Below are positions 9,230-17,831 of a DNA stretch of 64,000 nucleotides, piece after piece. The position numbers and the translations under genes are program-made. The notes beneath the pieces are model-generated. The model was given only the letters and a program-made list of their open reading frames with translations, was not told the DNA's origin and made no database searches. Every line of letters starts with the position of its first letter. The stretch's first letter is position 1. The stretch is from Neobacillus thermocopriae (GTDB lineage Bacteria > Bacillota > Bacilli > Bacillales > Cytobacillaceae), in the NCBI RefSeq assembly GCF_010975035.1, contig NZ_JAAIUV010000011.1:35251-99250 (forward strand). Reading direction: 5' to 3'.

Positions 9230-9762
9230 TTGTTATTCCCCCAATGCTTTTGAATAAAACCTGCACGCCCTGATCCGATATGATATCTTTCATAATGAGC
9301 CGGATTCTTTTTATAATAATACTGATGGTATTCCTCAGCTGGATAAAACGGCTTTGCTGGTAATATCGGTGTGACAATAGGTTTGTTAAACCTGCCGCTT
9401 TCCTCCAATGCTTTTTTTGATTCCTCCGCAAGCTCTTTCTGGGTTGGGTTATGGTAAAAAATAGCAGTCCGATAAGAGTGCCCTCGGTCATGAAACTGGC
9501 CAGTCGGATCTGTCGGATCAATTTGCTGCCAAAATATCTCTAATAGTTTTTCATACGGAAAGACTTTCGGATCATACGTAATTTGGACAGCCTCATAATG
9601 ACCGGTTGTATCGGAACATACTTGCTCATAGGTTGGGTTTTCTACGTGCCCTCCTGTATAACCGGAAATAATACTTTTAATACCGGGCTGTTCATCAAAT
9701 GGCTTTACCATACACCAAAAACAACCGCCTGCAAACGTCGCTAGCTCGTATTCTTCGTTCAT
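9226..9762 (-). CDS. msrA: Peptide methionine-S-sulfoxide reductase MsrA
   Basis: 178 residues; catalytic cysteine in AGGCFWCM near the N-terminus (the family norm is GCFW). Reduces methionine-S-sulfoxide with thioredoxin. Start ATG ([12 protein letters not shown]) chosen because GGGGTG precedes it; a 12-codon extension lacks a site. Last-but-one gene of the ypmQ/ypmR/ypmS/msrA/msrB block also seen in Bacillus subtilis. Confidence 0.95.
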   Translation of the reverse strand: MNEEYELATFAGGCFWCMVKPFDEQPGIKSIISGYTGGHVENPTYEQVCSDTTGHYEAVQITYDPKVFPYEKLLEIFWQQIDPTDPTGQFHDRGHSYRTAIFYHNPTQKELAEESKKALEESGRFNKPIVTPILPAKPFYPAEEYHQYYYKKNPAHYERYHIGSGRAGFIQKHWGNNK

Positions 9763-9809
9763 CGTTTTACACCCCATTTTTTGCAAAAATATTGCCATCT
9801 CTATTTTAT

Positions 9810-10385
9810 TTAACTTACTGGAACAAAAATGAAAAAGGAAATCCGATCATTTTTTAAATCAATCTGATCTACTTGAATTTTCATATCACTCTTGAGGTTT
9901 AACTGTTGCATATGAACATAAATTTGTTTATCATTTGGCCTAATTTCAACACCTTTTGGCAGTTTATAATTTTCACTGATAAATTTCAGTACATAAGAAA
10001 TCGGAAGAGGCAGGTTCCCAATGGACATCGATTTTTGTATAAGGACCAAATCTCCATTTTCAAGTGCTTTAGGTACAAAAGTTAATTTCATATTTACTTC
10101 TTGACTAAATACTGGCAATGATCCATATAATTCCACATCATCCCCTAATAATACCCTATATTCAATTGGGGAATCTGCTGCCTCTTTTTTTATATAATGA
10201 TTGATGAGCTGATTTAAATCATATTTATTTGAATGTACTTGGAATGAAACATAATTATTATCATCTTTGGATTTCACATTCTTTATTTCCTGATCCGGAG
10301 TTAAAACAAGTGAAAAAATAATTATTGCAAATAAAAGGTTTGCTCCCAACAGGATTAGAAACCCTATTTTCCATTTGTTTTTCAT
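9810..10385 (-). CDS. ypmS: YpmS family (DUF2140) membrane-anchored protein
   Basis: 191 residues: one N-terminal membrane helix (about 7-28) and an extracytoplasmic domain rich in beta strands, including [12 protein letters not shown] and [18 protein letters not shown]. Function unknown. It starts 6 bp after ypmR, so it is in one operon with it; the pairing of YpmR hydrolase and YpmS is conserved in Bacillus. Confidence 0.85.
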   Translation of the reverse strand: MKNKWKIGFLILLGANLLFAIIIFSLVLTPDQEIKNVKSKDDNNYVSFQVHSNKYDLNQLINHYIKKEAADSPIEYRVLLGDDVELYGSLPVFSQEVNMKLTFVPKALENGDLVLIQKSMSIGNLPLPISYVLKFISENYKLPKGVEIRPNDKQIYVHMQQLNLKSDMKIQVDQIDLKNDRISFFIFVPVS

Positions 10386-10391
10386 AAAAAT

Positions 10392-11216
10392 CTAATTCTC
10401 CTCTTTAGTTACCATATACGGCTTCTTTTCCATATCCGGCAGAACCTTACTTTCTAGTGTTTCATTGAGTCTATGGGCAATCAATTCATATCCTTTGTCA
10501 TTTGGGTGGAAATTATCGCTATAAAGTAAATTTTCATCTGAATTAGTAAACAAATCTTTAATACCGACATAATATGCATTTGGATATCTTGAAATCACTA
10601 ATTGCGCTGTATTGTTCCACTCAGAAACAATTTCATCAAATTCTTTAATATCCGAGAACCATTTAGAAAATGGATTATATAAACCTACTAATACAATCGA
10701 TACATCTGGGTTCTCTTGTAGGATTGTTTCCATAATTTTACTTAGGTTATTTTCGAAAACTTCCTTCCCTTTCATAAATTCATCAATTTGAAGATGATAA
10801 AAATTATCCTTCACCACTTGCATAATATCATTTCCACCAATAGTAAGGATGACCAAATCTGCCTTTTGCAATACTTCTTTCATTTCATTTGATTGAAGTC
10901 TTTTTAATAGCTGATCAGAACGGTTTCCCTTTACACCGTAATTATAAAAATCTACCTCTTTGATATGTTCTTCTTCTTCCAACATGGATTCTAAATATGG
11001 TAAATATCCACCCTGACCTGTGCTATCACCTACGCCAAGTGTTAATGAGTCCCCTGCTGACAGCACCGTTAAGGTAGATGGAGATTCATTTGCAGGAATC
11101 GTTTCATAAGCTTTTGCTGTCGTTTCCTTCGATTGTCGAATGGCTTTCTGTTCAATTTTAAAGCAAGAGCTTAAGAAAATAGTGGAGATTATGAGAAGGG
11201 GGAGTAATTTTTTCAT
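10392..11216 (-). CDS. ypmR: SGNH/GDSL-type lipoprotein hydrolase YpmR
   Basis: 274 residues. Lipoprotein signal with lipobox LSSC (Cys18). SGNH hydrolase blocks: GDSLTLG (nucleophile Ser), a Gly at YGVKGNRSD, GGNDIM (Asn) and FHPNDKGY (catalytic Asp/His). Probably an esterase or lipase acting outside the membrane. Start ATG at MKKLLPLL with GGCAGGTGATAAA upstream; 15 extra codons upstream lack a ribosome site. Confidence 0.88.
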   Translation of the reverse strand: MKKLLPLLIISTIFLSSCFKIEQKAIRQSKETTAKAYETIPANESPSTLTVLSAGDSLTLGVGDSTGQGGYLPYLESMLEEEEHIKEVDFYNYGVKGNRSDQLLKRLQSNEMKEVLQKADLVILTIGGNDIMQVVKDNFYHLQIDEFMKGKEVFENNLSKIMETILQENPDVSIVLVGLYNPFSKWFSDIKEFDEIVSEWNNTAQLVISRYPNAYYVGIKDLFTNSDENLLYSDNFHPNDKGYELIAHRLNETLESKVLPDMEKKPYMVTKEEN

Positions 11217-11302
11217 TTTATCACCTGCCTTCTTTAGCTTATGTTTATTATAACATGACAATTTTTATACAGAACAAACATATACTATATCTTATTCCCA
11301 AT

Positions 11303-11331
11303 AAAAAAAATAGACCATTGTATTGGTCTAT
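11303..11331 (-). terminator. Terminator after ypmQ
   Basis: Arms ATAGACCA/TGGTCTAT overlapping the ypmQ stop codon, followed on the minus strand by a run of eight T. It separates ypmQ from ypmR-S-msrAB. Confidence 0.85.
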
Positions 11332-11906
11332 TGTAACTTTTTAATATCAGAAATAATTGTTTCGTAAGGTACGTCCTTATATAAATCATATGTTTTTTTA
11401 ATTTTTCCATCAGGTCCGACCAAGTATACATAAGTTTGATGTATAACCTGATTGCCTTCCTCTGGTTTTTTCACGATTGTTTTGAATGTCTTCCTTGCAA
11501 AGCTTTCAATAAATTCCTGGGAATAACCTGTTAAAAAAGTCCAATTTTTTAAATCTGCATTAAATTGTTGCGCATAAGCTGTTAATATTTCAGGTGTATC
11601 CACTGAAGGGTCGACGCTAAATGAAACAAATTCAACGTTTTCAAACCCTTCCTCTTTAACCATTTTCTGTAATTTCGCCATATTTGCGGTCATCGGAGGG
11701 CACACATCTCCACAGTTCGTAAATATAAAGTCTGCAATCCATGTTTTCCCTTCCAAATCCTTTAGGGAAAATGTCTTATTATGATTGGTTGTTGCTGAAA
11801 AATCTTCAACATCCCAATTTAGGGCATTTTTGATTTCTTTTTGACCACATGCAGCCAATAACAGAGTAGAAATAACAATTAATAACATAGCCAAACGATA
11901 TTTCAT
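11328..11906 (-). CDS. ypmQ: SCO1/SenC-family copper chaperone lipoprotein YpmQ
   Basis: 192 residues, thioredoxin-like SCO protein that delivers copper to the CuA site of cytochrome oxidase. The copper-binding NCGDVCPPM (CxxxC) and the distal histidine in VIHQTYVYLV are both present. Lipobox LAAC gives lipidated Cys20. Start ATG at MKYRLAML after GAAGGTGATAAT. The ba3 oxidase at 52-54 kb in this window is a possible client, but ypmQ is not linked to it. Confidence 0.92.
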   Translation of the reverse strand: MKYRLAMLLIVISTLLLAACGQKEIKNALNWDVEDFSATTNHNKTFSLKDLEGKTWIADFIFTNCGDVCPPMTANMAKLQKMVKEEGFENVEFVSFSVDPSVDTPEILTAYAQQFNADLKNWTFLTGYSQEFIESFARKTFKTIVKKPEEGNQVIHQTYVYLVGPDGKIKKTYDLYKDVPYETIISDIKKLQ

Positions 11907-12040
11907 ATTATCACCTTCATCCACTTCATTTACATCCGTGATTAGTGTAACAAAGTTTCAAATAAGAAAAAAGGAAAAGAATTTTAGTCAACATTATTTA
12001 TCTTTAAAATTTGAACAAAATGTTTCAGGAACCCTCAATT

Positions 12041-12064
12041 TATGGTATGATGAATGAACATTCA
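12041..12064 (+). promoter_or_regulatory. Extended -10 promoter with overlapping inverted repeat, MBL hydrolase gene
   Basis: TGGTATGAT (extended -10, TG-n-TATGAT) at 12043-12051 touches a perfect inverted repeat TGAATG-AA-CATTCA (12051-12064). Such TGAATGA/TCATTCA repeats are typical operators of TetR-family regulators such as FadR. A good -35 is not seen. Confidence 0.4.
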
Positions 12065-12117
12065 GTCATTTTTCAAGAAAATTATTAATCTTTTCTACAA
12101 ATTTGTGAGGTGATTCA

Positions 12118-13011
12118 ATGATGGATCGAATCGGACCGATATTCATTGTGGAAGGACCAAACAACAGTAAAGTCCCTTATTCCAGAAGTCTTTATCTAGA
12201 TTGTTCTGAAAAAATTTTAATTGATTCTGGTGCAGATGCTACCACTCTTCTCCATCTCGATCATGAACTGGGGGTTAATCTAATTTTCAACACCCATTAC
12301 CATCCAGATCACACACAGCACAACTATTTATTCAAAAATGCTGTAAAACTAATCAACCCAATTGAATATGAAACAACAAGAACGTTAGATGGTATCGCCC
12401 GTGCCTATGGAATCTTTCAAGAATGGGGCCAATCAGCAATAGAAAAATGGAAATCATCCATTCCACAGAAATGGATGGAAAGCCTTCGTGAAATTTCCGG
12501 GTCGTATGAATATGAAACCGAATATCAATTTGGTAAAGAAAAGATCATTTTTTTACATACTCCTGGACATACAAGTGGTTTTTCCTGCCCATATTTTCCT
12601 GAATTAGGTGTCGTCTTTACTGCAGATTATGACATGACCTCATTTGGTCCATGGTATAACGGTGCCGATGGTGAGATAGAAGATTTTATTGCATCTGGAC
12701 AACGGCTACTGTCCCTTGATGTAAAAACATATATCACGGGTCACCAAAAAGGAGTATTTACCAAAAATGAATATCATCAGGCGATGAAAACTTATCTTTC
12801 CATCATTGATCGACGTGATGAAATCATTGAACGATATGTTCAGCAAGGTTTAAATTTTAATGAAATTTCGGAAATTGGTATTTTCTATCCTAAAAATGCG
12901 TTGCAAAAAAATCCAATACTAAAAACATGGGAGCGTAGCGGAATCCGTAAGCACTTAAAGCGTCTTGGATATTCCATTGAAGAAAAGGCAAATGAGATTA
13001 TAAAGATGTAA
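12118..13011 (+). CDS. MBL-fold metallo-hydrolase
   Basis: 297 residues. Zinc ligands of the metallo-beta-lactamase fold are seen: THYHPDH (HxHxDH) near residue 60, HTPGHTSG, TADYD (bridging Asp) and the late TGHQKG. The C-terminal 80 residues are mostly helical and may form a lid. Substrate unknown; glyoxalase II-like or lactonase-like activities are possible. Start ATG-ATG after GAGGTGATTCA. Divergent from ypmQ. Confidence 0.85.
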   Translation: MMDRIGPIFIVEGPNNSKVPYSRSLYLDCSEKILIDSGADATTLLHLDHELGVNLIFNTHYHPDHTQHNYLFKNAVKLINPIEYETTRTLDGIARAYGIFQEWGQSAIEKWKSSIPQKWMESLREISGSYEYETEYQFGKEKIIFLHTPGHTSGFSCPYFPELGVVFTADYDMTSFGPWYNGADGEIEDFIASGQRLLSLDVKTYITGHQKGVFTKNEYHQAMKTYLSIIDRRDEIIERYVQQGLNFNEISEIGIFYPKNALQKNPILKTWERSGIRKHLKRLGYSIEEKANEIIKM

Positions 13012-13020
13012 GACATAAAT

Positions 13021-13053
13021 AAGAGCATCGGTCAATCCGATGCTCTTTCGTTC
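13021..13053 (+). terminator. Terminator after MBL hydrolase gene
   Basis: Arms AAGAGCATCGG/CCGATGCTCTT (13021-13031, 13037-13047) then TCGTTCTTT. It may also stop the converging gene at 13055. Confidence 0.85.
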
Positions 13054-13054
13054 T

Positions 13055-13306
13055 TTATGCATTATTTTTTAATTCATCCATTCGAAACAGCTGTTCATAA
13101 TCTCTCCATTTCATAACCTTCTTCAAGTACTCCTTAAAGGAGTAGCACTTCTTCGGGCTTTGCTCCTTATAGATGGATTTAATAAACATTTGCAAACGGA
13201 CTTGGATTAAAAATTTAAAAGTACTATCGTCCTCCAATACAGGAATATCCATAACTTTAACCTTCTGTCCAACTACATTTTTGAACTCCAGGCTTTTCAA
13301 TAACAA
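13055..13306 (-). CDS. Small conserved protein, probably DUF2535 family
   Basis: 83 residues from a TTG start (MLLKSLEFKNVVGQKVKV) with AGAGGA 8 nt upstream; a 14-codon longer frame lacks a site. Basic, with a conserved-looking core IPVLEDDSTFKFLIQVRLQ and KCYSFKEYLKKVMKWRDYEQLF. I recall this pattern from DUF2535 proteins of Bacillus; function unknown. Confidence 0.65.
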   Translation of the reverse strand: MLLKSLEFKNVVGQKVKVMDIPVLEDDSTFKFLIQVRLQMFIKSIYKEQSPKKCYSFKEYLKKVMKWRDYEQLFRMDELKNNA

Positions 13307-13536
13307 AATATCAATCCTCTTTTTCACCCGTTTGACTATATTATACACCTTTTCCCTATCGAAATCTGTCTAAATGTGCTTGAGGTAGAGATTATTTTTG
13401 TAATTGAATACTACTAACGGTACAAAGATGTTATTCATCACTATTAAATTTTGAAAATCTACTAGATATTTGTATTTCTTATCAACCTGTAAACAGTTTG
13501 TATTTATACATAACAATTAACATTGAAAGTAAATAA

Positions 13537-14136
13537 CTATACTTCTCGAGTAATCCTTTTTCTCCTATGAATAAATTCCATAACAATACCAATTAATACG
13601 AAGGCTGCCCCTAAAATAATTAAGTTAAATGAATTGGTACCTGTTTTAGGTAACTTTGCCCCATCCATTGGGAATAGTTCACCTAATGTTCCTTCTACAA
13701 ATAATTTAAATTGAATTTCACATCCAAGACCTTGGTAATCATTTCCTAGTTCTTCAGGTACAATTACAGTGAAAAATAATTGATCGGAATCGTTTTTACC
13801 AATAAACCTTGGCTCCAATTTGTTAAAATCTTTTAATTTTCCTTCAAATAAAACATTATCCTTATCAGCAACCTTCAACTGTAATTCATTATAGAATTTA
13901 TCAGAACCATTAACCATTTCACTAGTAAGAAAATAATTAAAATCCTGATGTCCATTATTTTGGATCGTTAATGTTCGATCCATCCAATCCCCTGGTTTAA
14001 GATTTGTAACATTAAATAAAATATCTTTTGGGAAGGTGGCAATATCAATTTTTTTCATTGATTCAGCTTTCGTATTTTTAGAAAAAAGAAATATTAATAA
14101 AAAACATAGGAATAAGCTAGTTAACTTTTTTATCAA
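13537..14136 (-). CDS. Cell-wall-anchored (LPXTG) camelysin/TasA-like protein
   Basis: 199 residues. Signal peptide at the N-terminus; a central domain resembling CalY/TasA (NLKPGDWMDRTLTIQNNG is almost the same as a block in CalY encoded at 15760); and a sortase signal LPKTG followed by a hydrophobic helix and RRKR tail. It should be covalently fixed to peptidoglycan. TTG start (MIKKLTSLFLC) with GAAGGAGGTTTAA directly upstream. Last gene of the calY-tapA-sipW group, so it may anchor or seed amyloid fibres on the wall, in parallel with TapA (inference). Confidence 0.82.
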   Translation of the reverse strand: MIKKLTSLFLCFLLIFLFSKNTKAESMKKIDIATFPKDILFNVTNLKPGDWMDRTLTIQNNGHQDFNYFLTSEMVNGSDKFYNELQLKVADKDNVLFEGKLKDFNKLEPRFIGKNDSDQLFFTVIVPEELGNDYQGLGCEIQFKLFVEGTLGELFPMDGAKLPKTGTNSFNLIILGAAFVLIGIVMEFIHRRKRITREV

Positions 14137-14216
14137 GGTTAAACCTCCTTCACGGAACATCCGAAATAATAGAATAGGAGGAAGTATCACTTCCCCCTTA
14201 TATATATTTTTTGAGT

Positions 14217-14795
14217 TTATATTGGCTTTTCAATGTTGTCTGCATCAGAAGATTTACGTATTTTATTCTCTAGTTGAGATAATGTTCTCCATATTGAAAT
14301 TCCCGAATATAAAACTAATAAAATTCCTGGAAGAATTAAGAGAAGAGCACTACCCGTTTTCGTTTTTGTATAATCTGCCAAGTATCCTAAATATGGAATC
14401 GTAAGTCCAGTATACTCTGCTACAACCATGTTTGAAGGAACCGGAGTCATATCCACTGTTTTATTATTATCCCCTTTTGTTTGATAACTGACTTCGTTAC
14501 CATCCTTTAATACCTTTATCACTCTGTGGGTAACAACTACATCATCACCAGTTTTATATGTGATAATGTCTCCTTTTTTAAATCGTTTCATATCTCCACC
14601 TGGTTTTACTACTATAATAGAACCTGTTTTAATATCAGGCTCCATTGAACCTGAAAGCACCGTTTTTAATTGGTAACCAAATATAGAAGGTTCTCCTCCG
14701 GATGCCTTAGAAGTTATAACAGCAATAAAAAATAAAATTAATATAAGAAACATTATTATCGTTACTGAATTACTAATTAATCTTTTCAATTTCAT
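14217..14795 (-). CDS. sipW: Signal peptidase I SipW (ER/archaeal type)
   Basis: 192 residues. Catalytic serine in LSGSMEPDIKTGS and the histidine of the Ser/His type in VVTHRVIKV, where bacterial-type SPases have Lys; this marks the ER-type SipW. Helices at both ends (about 8-30 and 145-168). It processes TasA/CalY and TapA, the genes just upstream. Start ATG after AGGTGATATC. Confidence 0.93.
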   Translation of the reverse strand: MKLKRLISNSVTIIMFLILILFFIAVITSKASGGEPSIFGYQLKTVLSGSMEPDIKTGSIIVVKPGGDMKRFKKGDIITYKTGDDVVVTHRVIKVLKDGNEVSYQTKGDNNKTVDMTPVPSNMVVAEYTGLTIPYLGYLADYTKTKTGSALLLILPGILLVLYSGISIWRTLSQLENKIRKSSDADNIEKPI

Positions 14796-14854
14796 GATAT
14801 CACCTATTTTTGGGTTTGTATTTCAGTTTTCGCTAAATTTTCGCTCCTTGTTGA

Positions 14855-15592
14855 CTAATTAGAGTTTGTTTCAACATTATTTGGTTGCGCATTCATTGAC
14901 TGAATCGAATCATTGTTCTGACCATTATCCGAATCTTTTAATTCAGTGGATTGTTCTTTGTTTTGAGTGAATGATTTATTTGATTGTTGAACTTTCGCTT
15001 GGTCTTTTTGTGTTTGTTGATCTATCAAATTATCATTTTTTGGTTTTTGATCTTTACTTTTTATACAAGTTACATGGACCGTTTCACTCCACAAATCCTG
15101 TCTTTCGTCTTTGAAGGCATGGTTTGGTCGTTGGAAAGCTCTAAATTTATACGAACCCGGTTTTTCAACAATGAATTTTAATATACTTTCCTTATTTGCT
15201 AAAATGGGATCAATACTTCCCTCACCGATTTTTTCACCCTTCTTCGGATTACCTTTTTCACTATAATAAACTTCGTATTGTGATGGACCTTTCATATCAC
15301 TTCCTTTATTCATAATCACCACTGAAATCTCTATAGCTTCACAAGACTCTATATTTTGATCTGATTTATTAGGAAATTTAAGTGAACTTTTATCCCATTC
15401 GTTATCCCAAGTTGCTACCTGTATGACTCCTGTTACCATAGAATGATCATTAAAATATGCACCGGTGTTCGAAGTAAAATAACCAATCGATAGTATTAAC
15501 AGATAGCAAGTTAGAAAAAGTTGAATGACCATCCTTAGTTTTCTATTTTTTTTACCAAATTTTCTTATTCTTGTATATCGAATATTAATCAC
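14855..15592 (-). CDS. tapA: Amyloid fibre anchoring/assembly protein TapA-like
   Basis: 245 residues: basic N-terminus, one membrane segment (about 22-42), a SipW-type cleavage region TGAYFNDHS, a folded domain with Trp-rich WDNEWDKSS and SYKFRAFQRPNH, and a Gln/Asn/Lys-rich low-complexity tail. These match TapA of Bacillus subtilis in order and character. The start is uncertain: GTG at 15592 has AAGGGATG too close; I find nothing better. Confidence 0.78.
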   Translation of the reverse strand: MINIRYTRIRKFGKKNRKLRMVIQLFLTCYLLILSIGYFTSNTGAYFNDHSMVTGVIQVATWDNEWDKSSLKFPNKSDQNIESCEAIEISVVIMNKGSDMKGPSQYEVYYSEKGNPKKGEKIGEGSIDPILANKESILKFIVEKPGSYKFRAFQRPNHAFKDERQDLWSETVHVTCIKSKDQKPKNDNLIDQQTQKDQAKVQQSNKSFTQNKEQSTELKDSDNGQNNDSIQSMNAQPNNVETNSN

Positions 15593-15662
15593 ATCCCTTA
15601 TTTTCTATAAAAATATTAATTATTAGACAAAAATCTTGTATTTAAAATATTCATTAATATTA

Positions 15663-15701
15663 ATCACCTTAAAGAAAGATGAACTCTTTATCTAAGGTGA
15701 T
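15663..15701 (-). other. Large inverted repeat between calY and tapA
   Basis: Arms ATCACCTTA (15663-15671) and TAAGGTGAT (15693-15701) enclose a 21-nt loop that can itself pair (AAAGA/TCTTT). It lies after the calY terminator and before tapA on the same strand, so it could modulate read-through or stabilise the downstream mRNA. Confidence 0.4.
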
Positions 15702-15715
15702 AATACTAATCTTTT

Positions 15716-15750
15716 TCTAAAAAGAAGGGGGGTAATCCCCTCCCTTCTTT
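15716..15750 (-). terminator. Partial terminator after calY
   Basis: Near-perfect palindrome with AAAGAAGGGG / TCCCTTCTTT arms (15721-15750) just past the calY stop, followed on the minus strand by TTTAGAAAAAG. Probably lets less tapA-sipW than calY be made. Confidence 0.7.
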
Positions 15751-15759
15751 TGGATTATG

Positions 15760-16356
15760 TTACTTTGCTTCACCATTTCCTTGTTTACCTTCAAACGTCC
15801 AAGTTAAATTTAATGAATCACCTTGGAATATATTTTGGTCTTGACCATTATCAACAAATTGATATTGAACTGATAATGTATCAAATGTATTTGGTTTTAA
15901 GCTGCCACCCCTTTCTTCAAAAAATGGAACCCAAAGTTTATTTTCAATTGCATCGGGAGACATGCCTTTTAATTGATCTAAAGTAGTAGAATAAATTACT
16001 GTATCTCCTTTATCATGGTTGTATAAGAAGTTAACGCGGATATGTTTACCAAAATCTTCTCCACCATTATCCCCTTTAGCATCTGTGACCGTATAATCCG
16101 TTTTTAGTAAAATTTTTGCAATGTCTAAAGTTCCTTTATTTTCAAGTTTAAAAGTACGAGTCATCCAATCACCAGGCTTCAAATTTTTTACATCAATAAT
16201 GGTTGTTGGATTTGCGTTTAAATCTAATGTACCATTTGCAAATTTACTAGTAGTTTGAGCAGAGTCACTGAAATATGCATATGTACCTCCGCCGATTAAT
16301 GCCAATCCCATAGCTGCTGATGCAATCCCCATTCCCAATTTCTTTTTAATTTTCAT
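15760..16356 (-). CDS. calY: Camelysin/TasA-family biofilm matrix protein
   Basis: 198 residues. Signal peptide ending in GGTYAYFSDSA, the SipW-type cleavage context of the TasA/CalY family (peptidase M73 camelysin). The mature part has KNLKPGDWMTRTFKLENKG and VQYQFVDN, typical of TasA/CalY. These proteins form the amyloid-like fibres of the biofilm matrix. First gene of calY-tapA-sipW-LPXTG gene, divergent from sinR. RBS GAGGAGGAAG. Confidence 0.9.
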   Translation of the reverse strand: MKIKKKLGMGIASAAMGLALIGGGTYAYFSDSAQTTSKFANGTLDLNANPTTIIDVKNLKPGDWMTRTFKLENKGTLDIAKILLKTDYTVTDAKGDNGGEDFGKHIRVNFLYNHDKGDTVIYSTTLDQLKGMSPDAIENKLWVPFFEERGGSLKPNTFDTLSVQYQFVDNGQDQNIFQGDSLNLTWTFEGKQGNGEAK

Positions 16357-16400
16357 TTTTCTTCCTCCTCTTAACCCAATTCTATCTTTAGTAAGTCCTG

Positions 16401-16564
16401 TTCATAATAACGAACTCACAAGTTGAGTATACTTCATAATAACGAACATTAAAAAGTCTAAAATTCGCTAATTTTTCTTAATAAAGAACGTTATTGTTCG
16501 TTTTTCTTTAATTCTCTCTTATTTTCTTACTTTTTTGTATTTTATAAAGAAATTTTTGTTCTTT
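16401..16564. promoter_or_regulatory. SinR-like operator array between calY and sinR
   Basis: The 256-bp intergenic region holds a 15-bp direct repeat TTCATAATAACGAAC (16401-16415, 16433-16447), then AAAGAAC (16483-16489) facing GTTCGTT (16496-16502), and GTTCTTT (16558-16564). The Bacillus subtilis SinR box is GTTCTYT, so two exact boxes and several GTTC half-sites lie in both orientations. Confidence 0.65.
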
Positions 16565-16615
16565 ATAATGAAATATTAATAGTGGTTGTTTTTATATTTA
16601 TAGGAGGTAAAGGTG

Positions 16616-16963
16616 ATGTTAGGTGAACGAATAAAACGATTAAGAATAGAGAAAGGATTTTCTATGTCAGATTTAGCTAGAATTGCAGGTGTTTCAAAGT
16701 CATATTTAAGTCAAATTGAACGTGGAAAACAAAACAATCCTTCTCTCCAATTTTTACAAAAAATTGCAATACCTCTCGAAACGAGTTTGGACTATTTATT
16801 AGAAGAAAAAGAGGATCAAGTCAATGTCCAAAATACATTAGATAGTGAATGGCAATTATTGATTCAAAAAGCCATACAGAATGGAATTGATAAAGAGGAT
16901 TTCAAAGAGTATTTAAACTTTTTGAAATATCAAAAATGGAGAAATACAAAAAAAGACCTTTAG
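16616..16963 (+). CDS. sinR: SinR-like biofilm master repressor
   Basis: 115 residues. N-terminal XRE-type HTH (LARIAGVSKSYLSQIERGKQNNPS) almost like SinR, and a C-terminal two-helix dimerisation segment (SEWQLLIQKAIQNGIDKEDFKEYLNFLKYQK) of the SinR/SinI type. SinR represses matrix genes; here it faces calY directly across an array of SinR boxes. No sinI is found beside it. ATG start chosen (AGGAGG 7 nt upstream) over a GTG one codon before. Confidence 0.88.
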   Translation: MLGERIKRLRIEKGFSMSDLARIAGVSKSYLSQIERGKQNNPSLQFLQKIAIPLETSLDYLLEEKEDQVNVQNTLDSEWQLLIQKAIQNGIDKEDFKEYLNFLKYQKWRNTKKDL

Positions 16964-16981
16964 TAATTCTTACTAAAGGTC
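16948..16981 (-). terminator. Terminator of tatC, overlapping the sinR stop
   Basis: Perfect 11-bp arms GACCTTTAGTA/TACTAAAGGTC (16955-16965, 16971-16981), followed on the minus strand by TTTTTTTG. Confidence 0.88.
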
Positions 16982-16986
16982 AGAAT

Positions 16987-17724
16987 TTAAGCTTCTATTC
17001 TTTCTTCTTCTTGTTCCTTTTTTAATCGTTTTCGGAACACAAATTTAGATAAGCTAATACTAATTTCATATAGCAACAATAACGGTAATGTCACAACAAA
17101 ATCAGACATGAAATCAGGAGGAGTTATTACGATCGCAATAATGACTAAAACGAAATAGGCATATTTACGAATCCTTGCCAACACAAATGGATTAATAATA
17201 CCTATAGATGTTAAAAACATAACAATCGCCGGCAATTCAAATAACACTCCAAAAGGAAGACTCATATATAGAATAAAACGAAAATAGCGGTCGGCCGTGA
17301 AATTGGTGACAAACAAATCGGCTCCCATATTTAATAAAAAATTTAATACCATTGGGAAGATGATAAAATACCCGAAAGCAAGCCCGACTATAAATAAAAT
17401 AAATAAAGCCGGAATATAAGATAGGGTAATTTTTCGTTCCGATGGTTTTAATGCCGGTTTGACAAACAACCAAATTTGCAGAGCTAAAACAGGAATAGTA
17501 CCGGCTATTGCTACAACAGTGGCCAGCATGAAATAGATGCTAATAATATCACTTGGACCTAAAACCATCAATTTCCCATCTAAATCTCTTACAAACCACT
17601 GATAAATATCATCTACATAGATAAAACCAACAATGAAAAAAACAATAAAGGCAATGGCTGAAATAATAATTCTTCTACGTAATTCTTCAAGATGATCGAC
17701 TAAATATAGTTCTTTATCTTCCAT
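16987..17724 (-). CDS. tatC: Twin-arginine translocase subunit TatC
   Basis: 245 residues, six membrane helices, with the signature DHLEELRRRI at the N-terminus and PPDFMSDFVVTLPLLLLYE near the end. TatC recognises the twin-arginine signal of folded exported proteins. Start ATG (MEDKELYLVDHL) after TAGGGGAAA; five codons upstream are dropped. Downstream of tatA with a terminator hairpin between them. Confidence 0.95.
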   Translation of the reverse strand: MEDKELYLVDHLEELRRRIIISAIAFIVFFIVGFIYVDDIYQWFVRDLDGKLMVLGPSDIISIYFMLATVVAIAGTIPVLALQIWLFVKPALKPSERKITLSYIPALFILFIVGLAFGYFIIFPMVLNFLLNMGADLFVTNFTADRYFRFILYMSLPFGVLFELPAIVMFLTSIGIINPFVLARIRKYAYFVLVIIAIVITPPDFMSDFVVTLPLLLLYEISISLSKFVFRKRLKKEQEEERIEA

Positions 17725-17802
17725 ATTTTCCCCTACCAACTTTTAAAGATAAGATGTGAATAACTAAGTGACTCACATTCTTATTAAACTATTCTCAGGA
17801 AG

Positions 17803-17831
17803 AAAAAGGTGCAAGACATATATCTTACACC
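17803..17831 (-). terminator. Hairpin terminator between tatA and tatC
   Basis: Stem GGTGTAAGA/TCTTGCACC on the minus strand, then TTTTTC; it begins at the tatA stop and should lower tatC relative to tatA. Confidence 0.8.

Noticed and set aside
13350..13536. Possible gene or RNA between the DUF2535-like gene and the LPXTG gene
   Set aside because: AT-rich, no frame with ribosome site, no hairpin of note.
14036..14404. Plus-strand reading frame of 122 codons across sipW and the LPXTG gene
   Set aside because: Lies antisense to two well-supported genes, has no ribosome site and no protein-like domain; a shadow frame.
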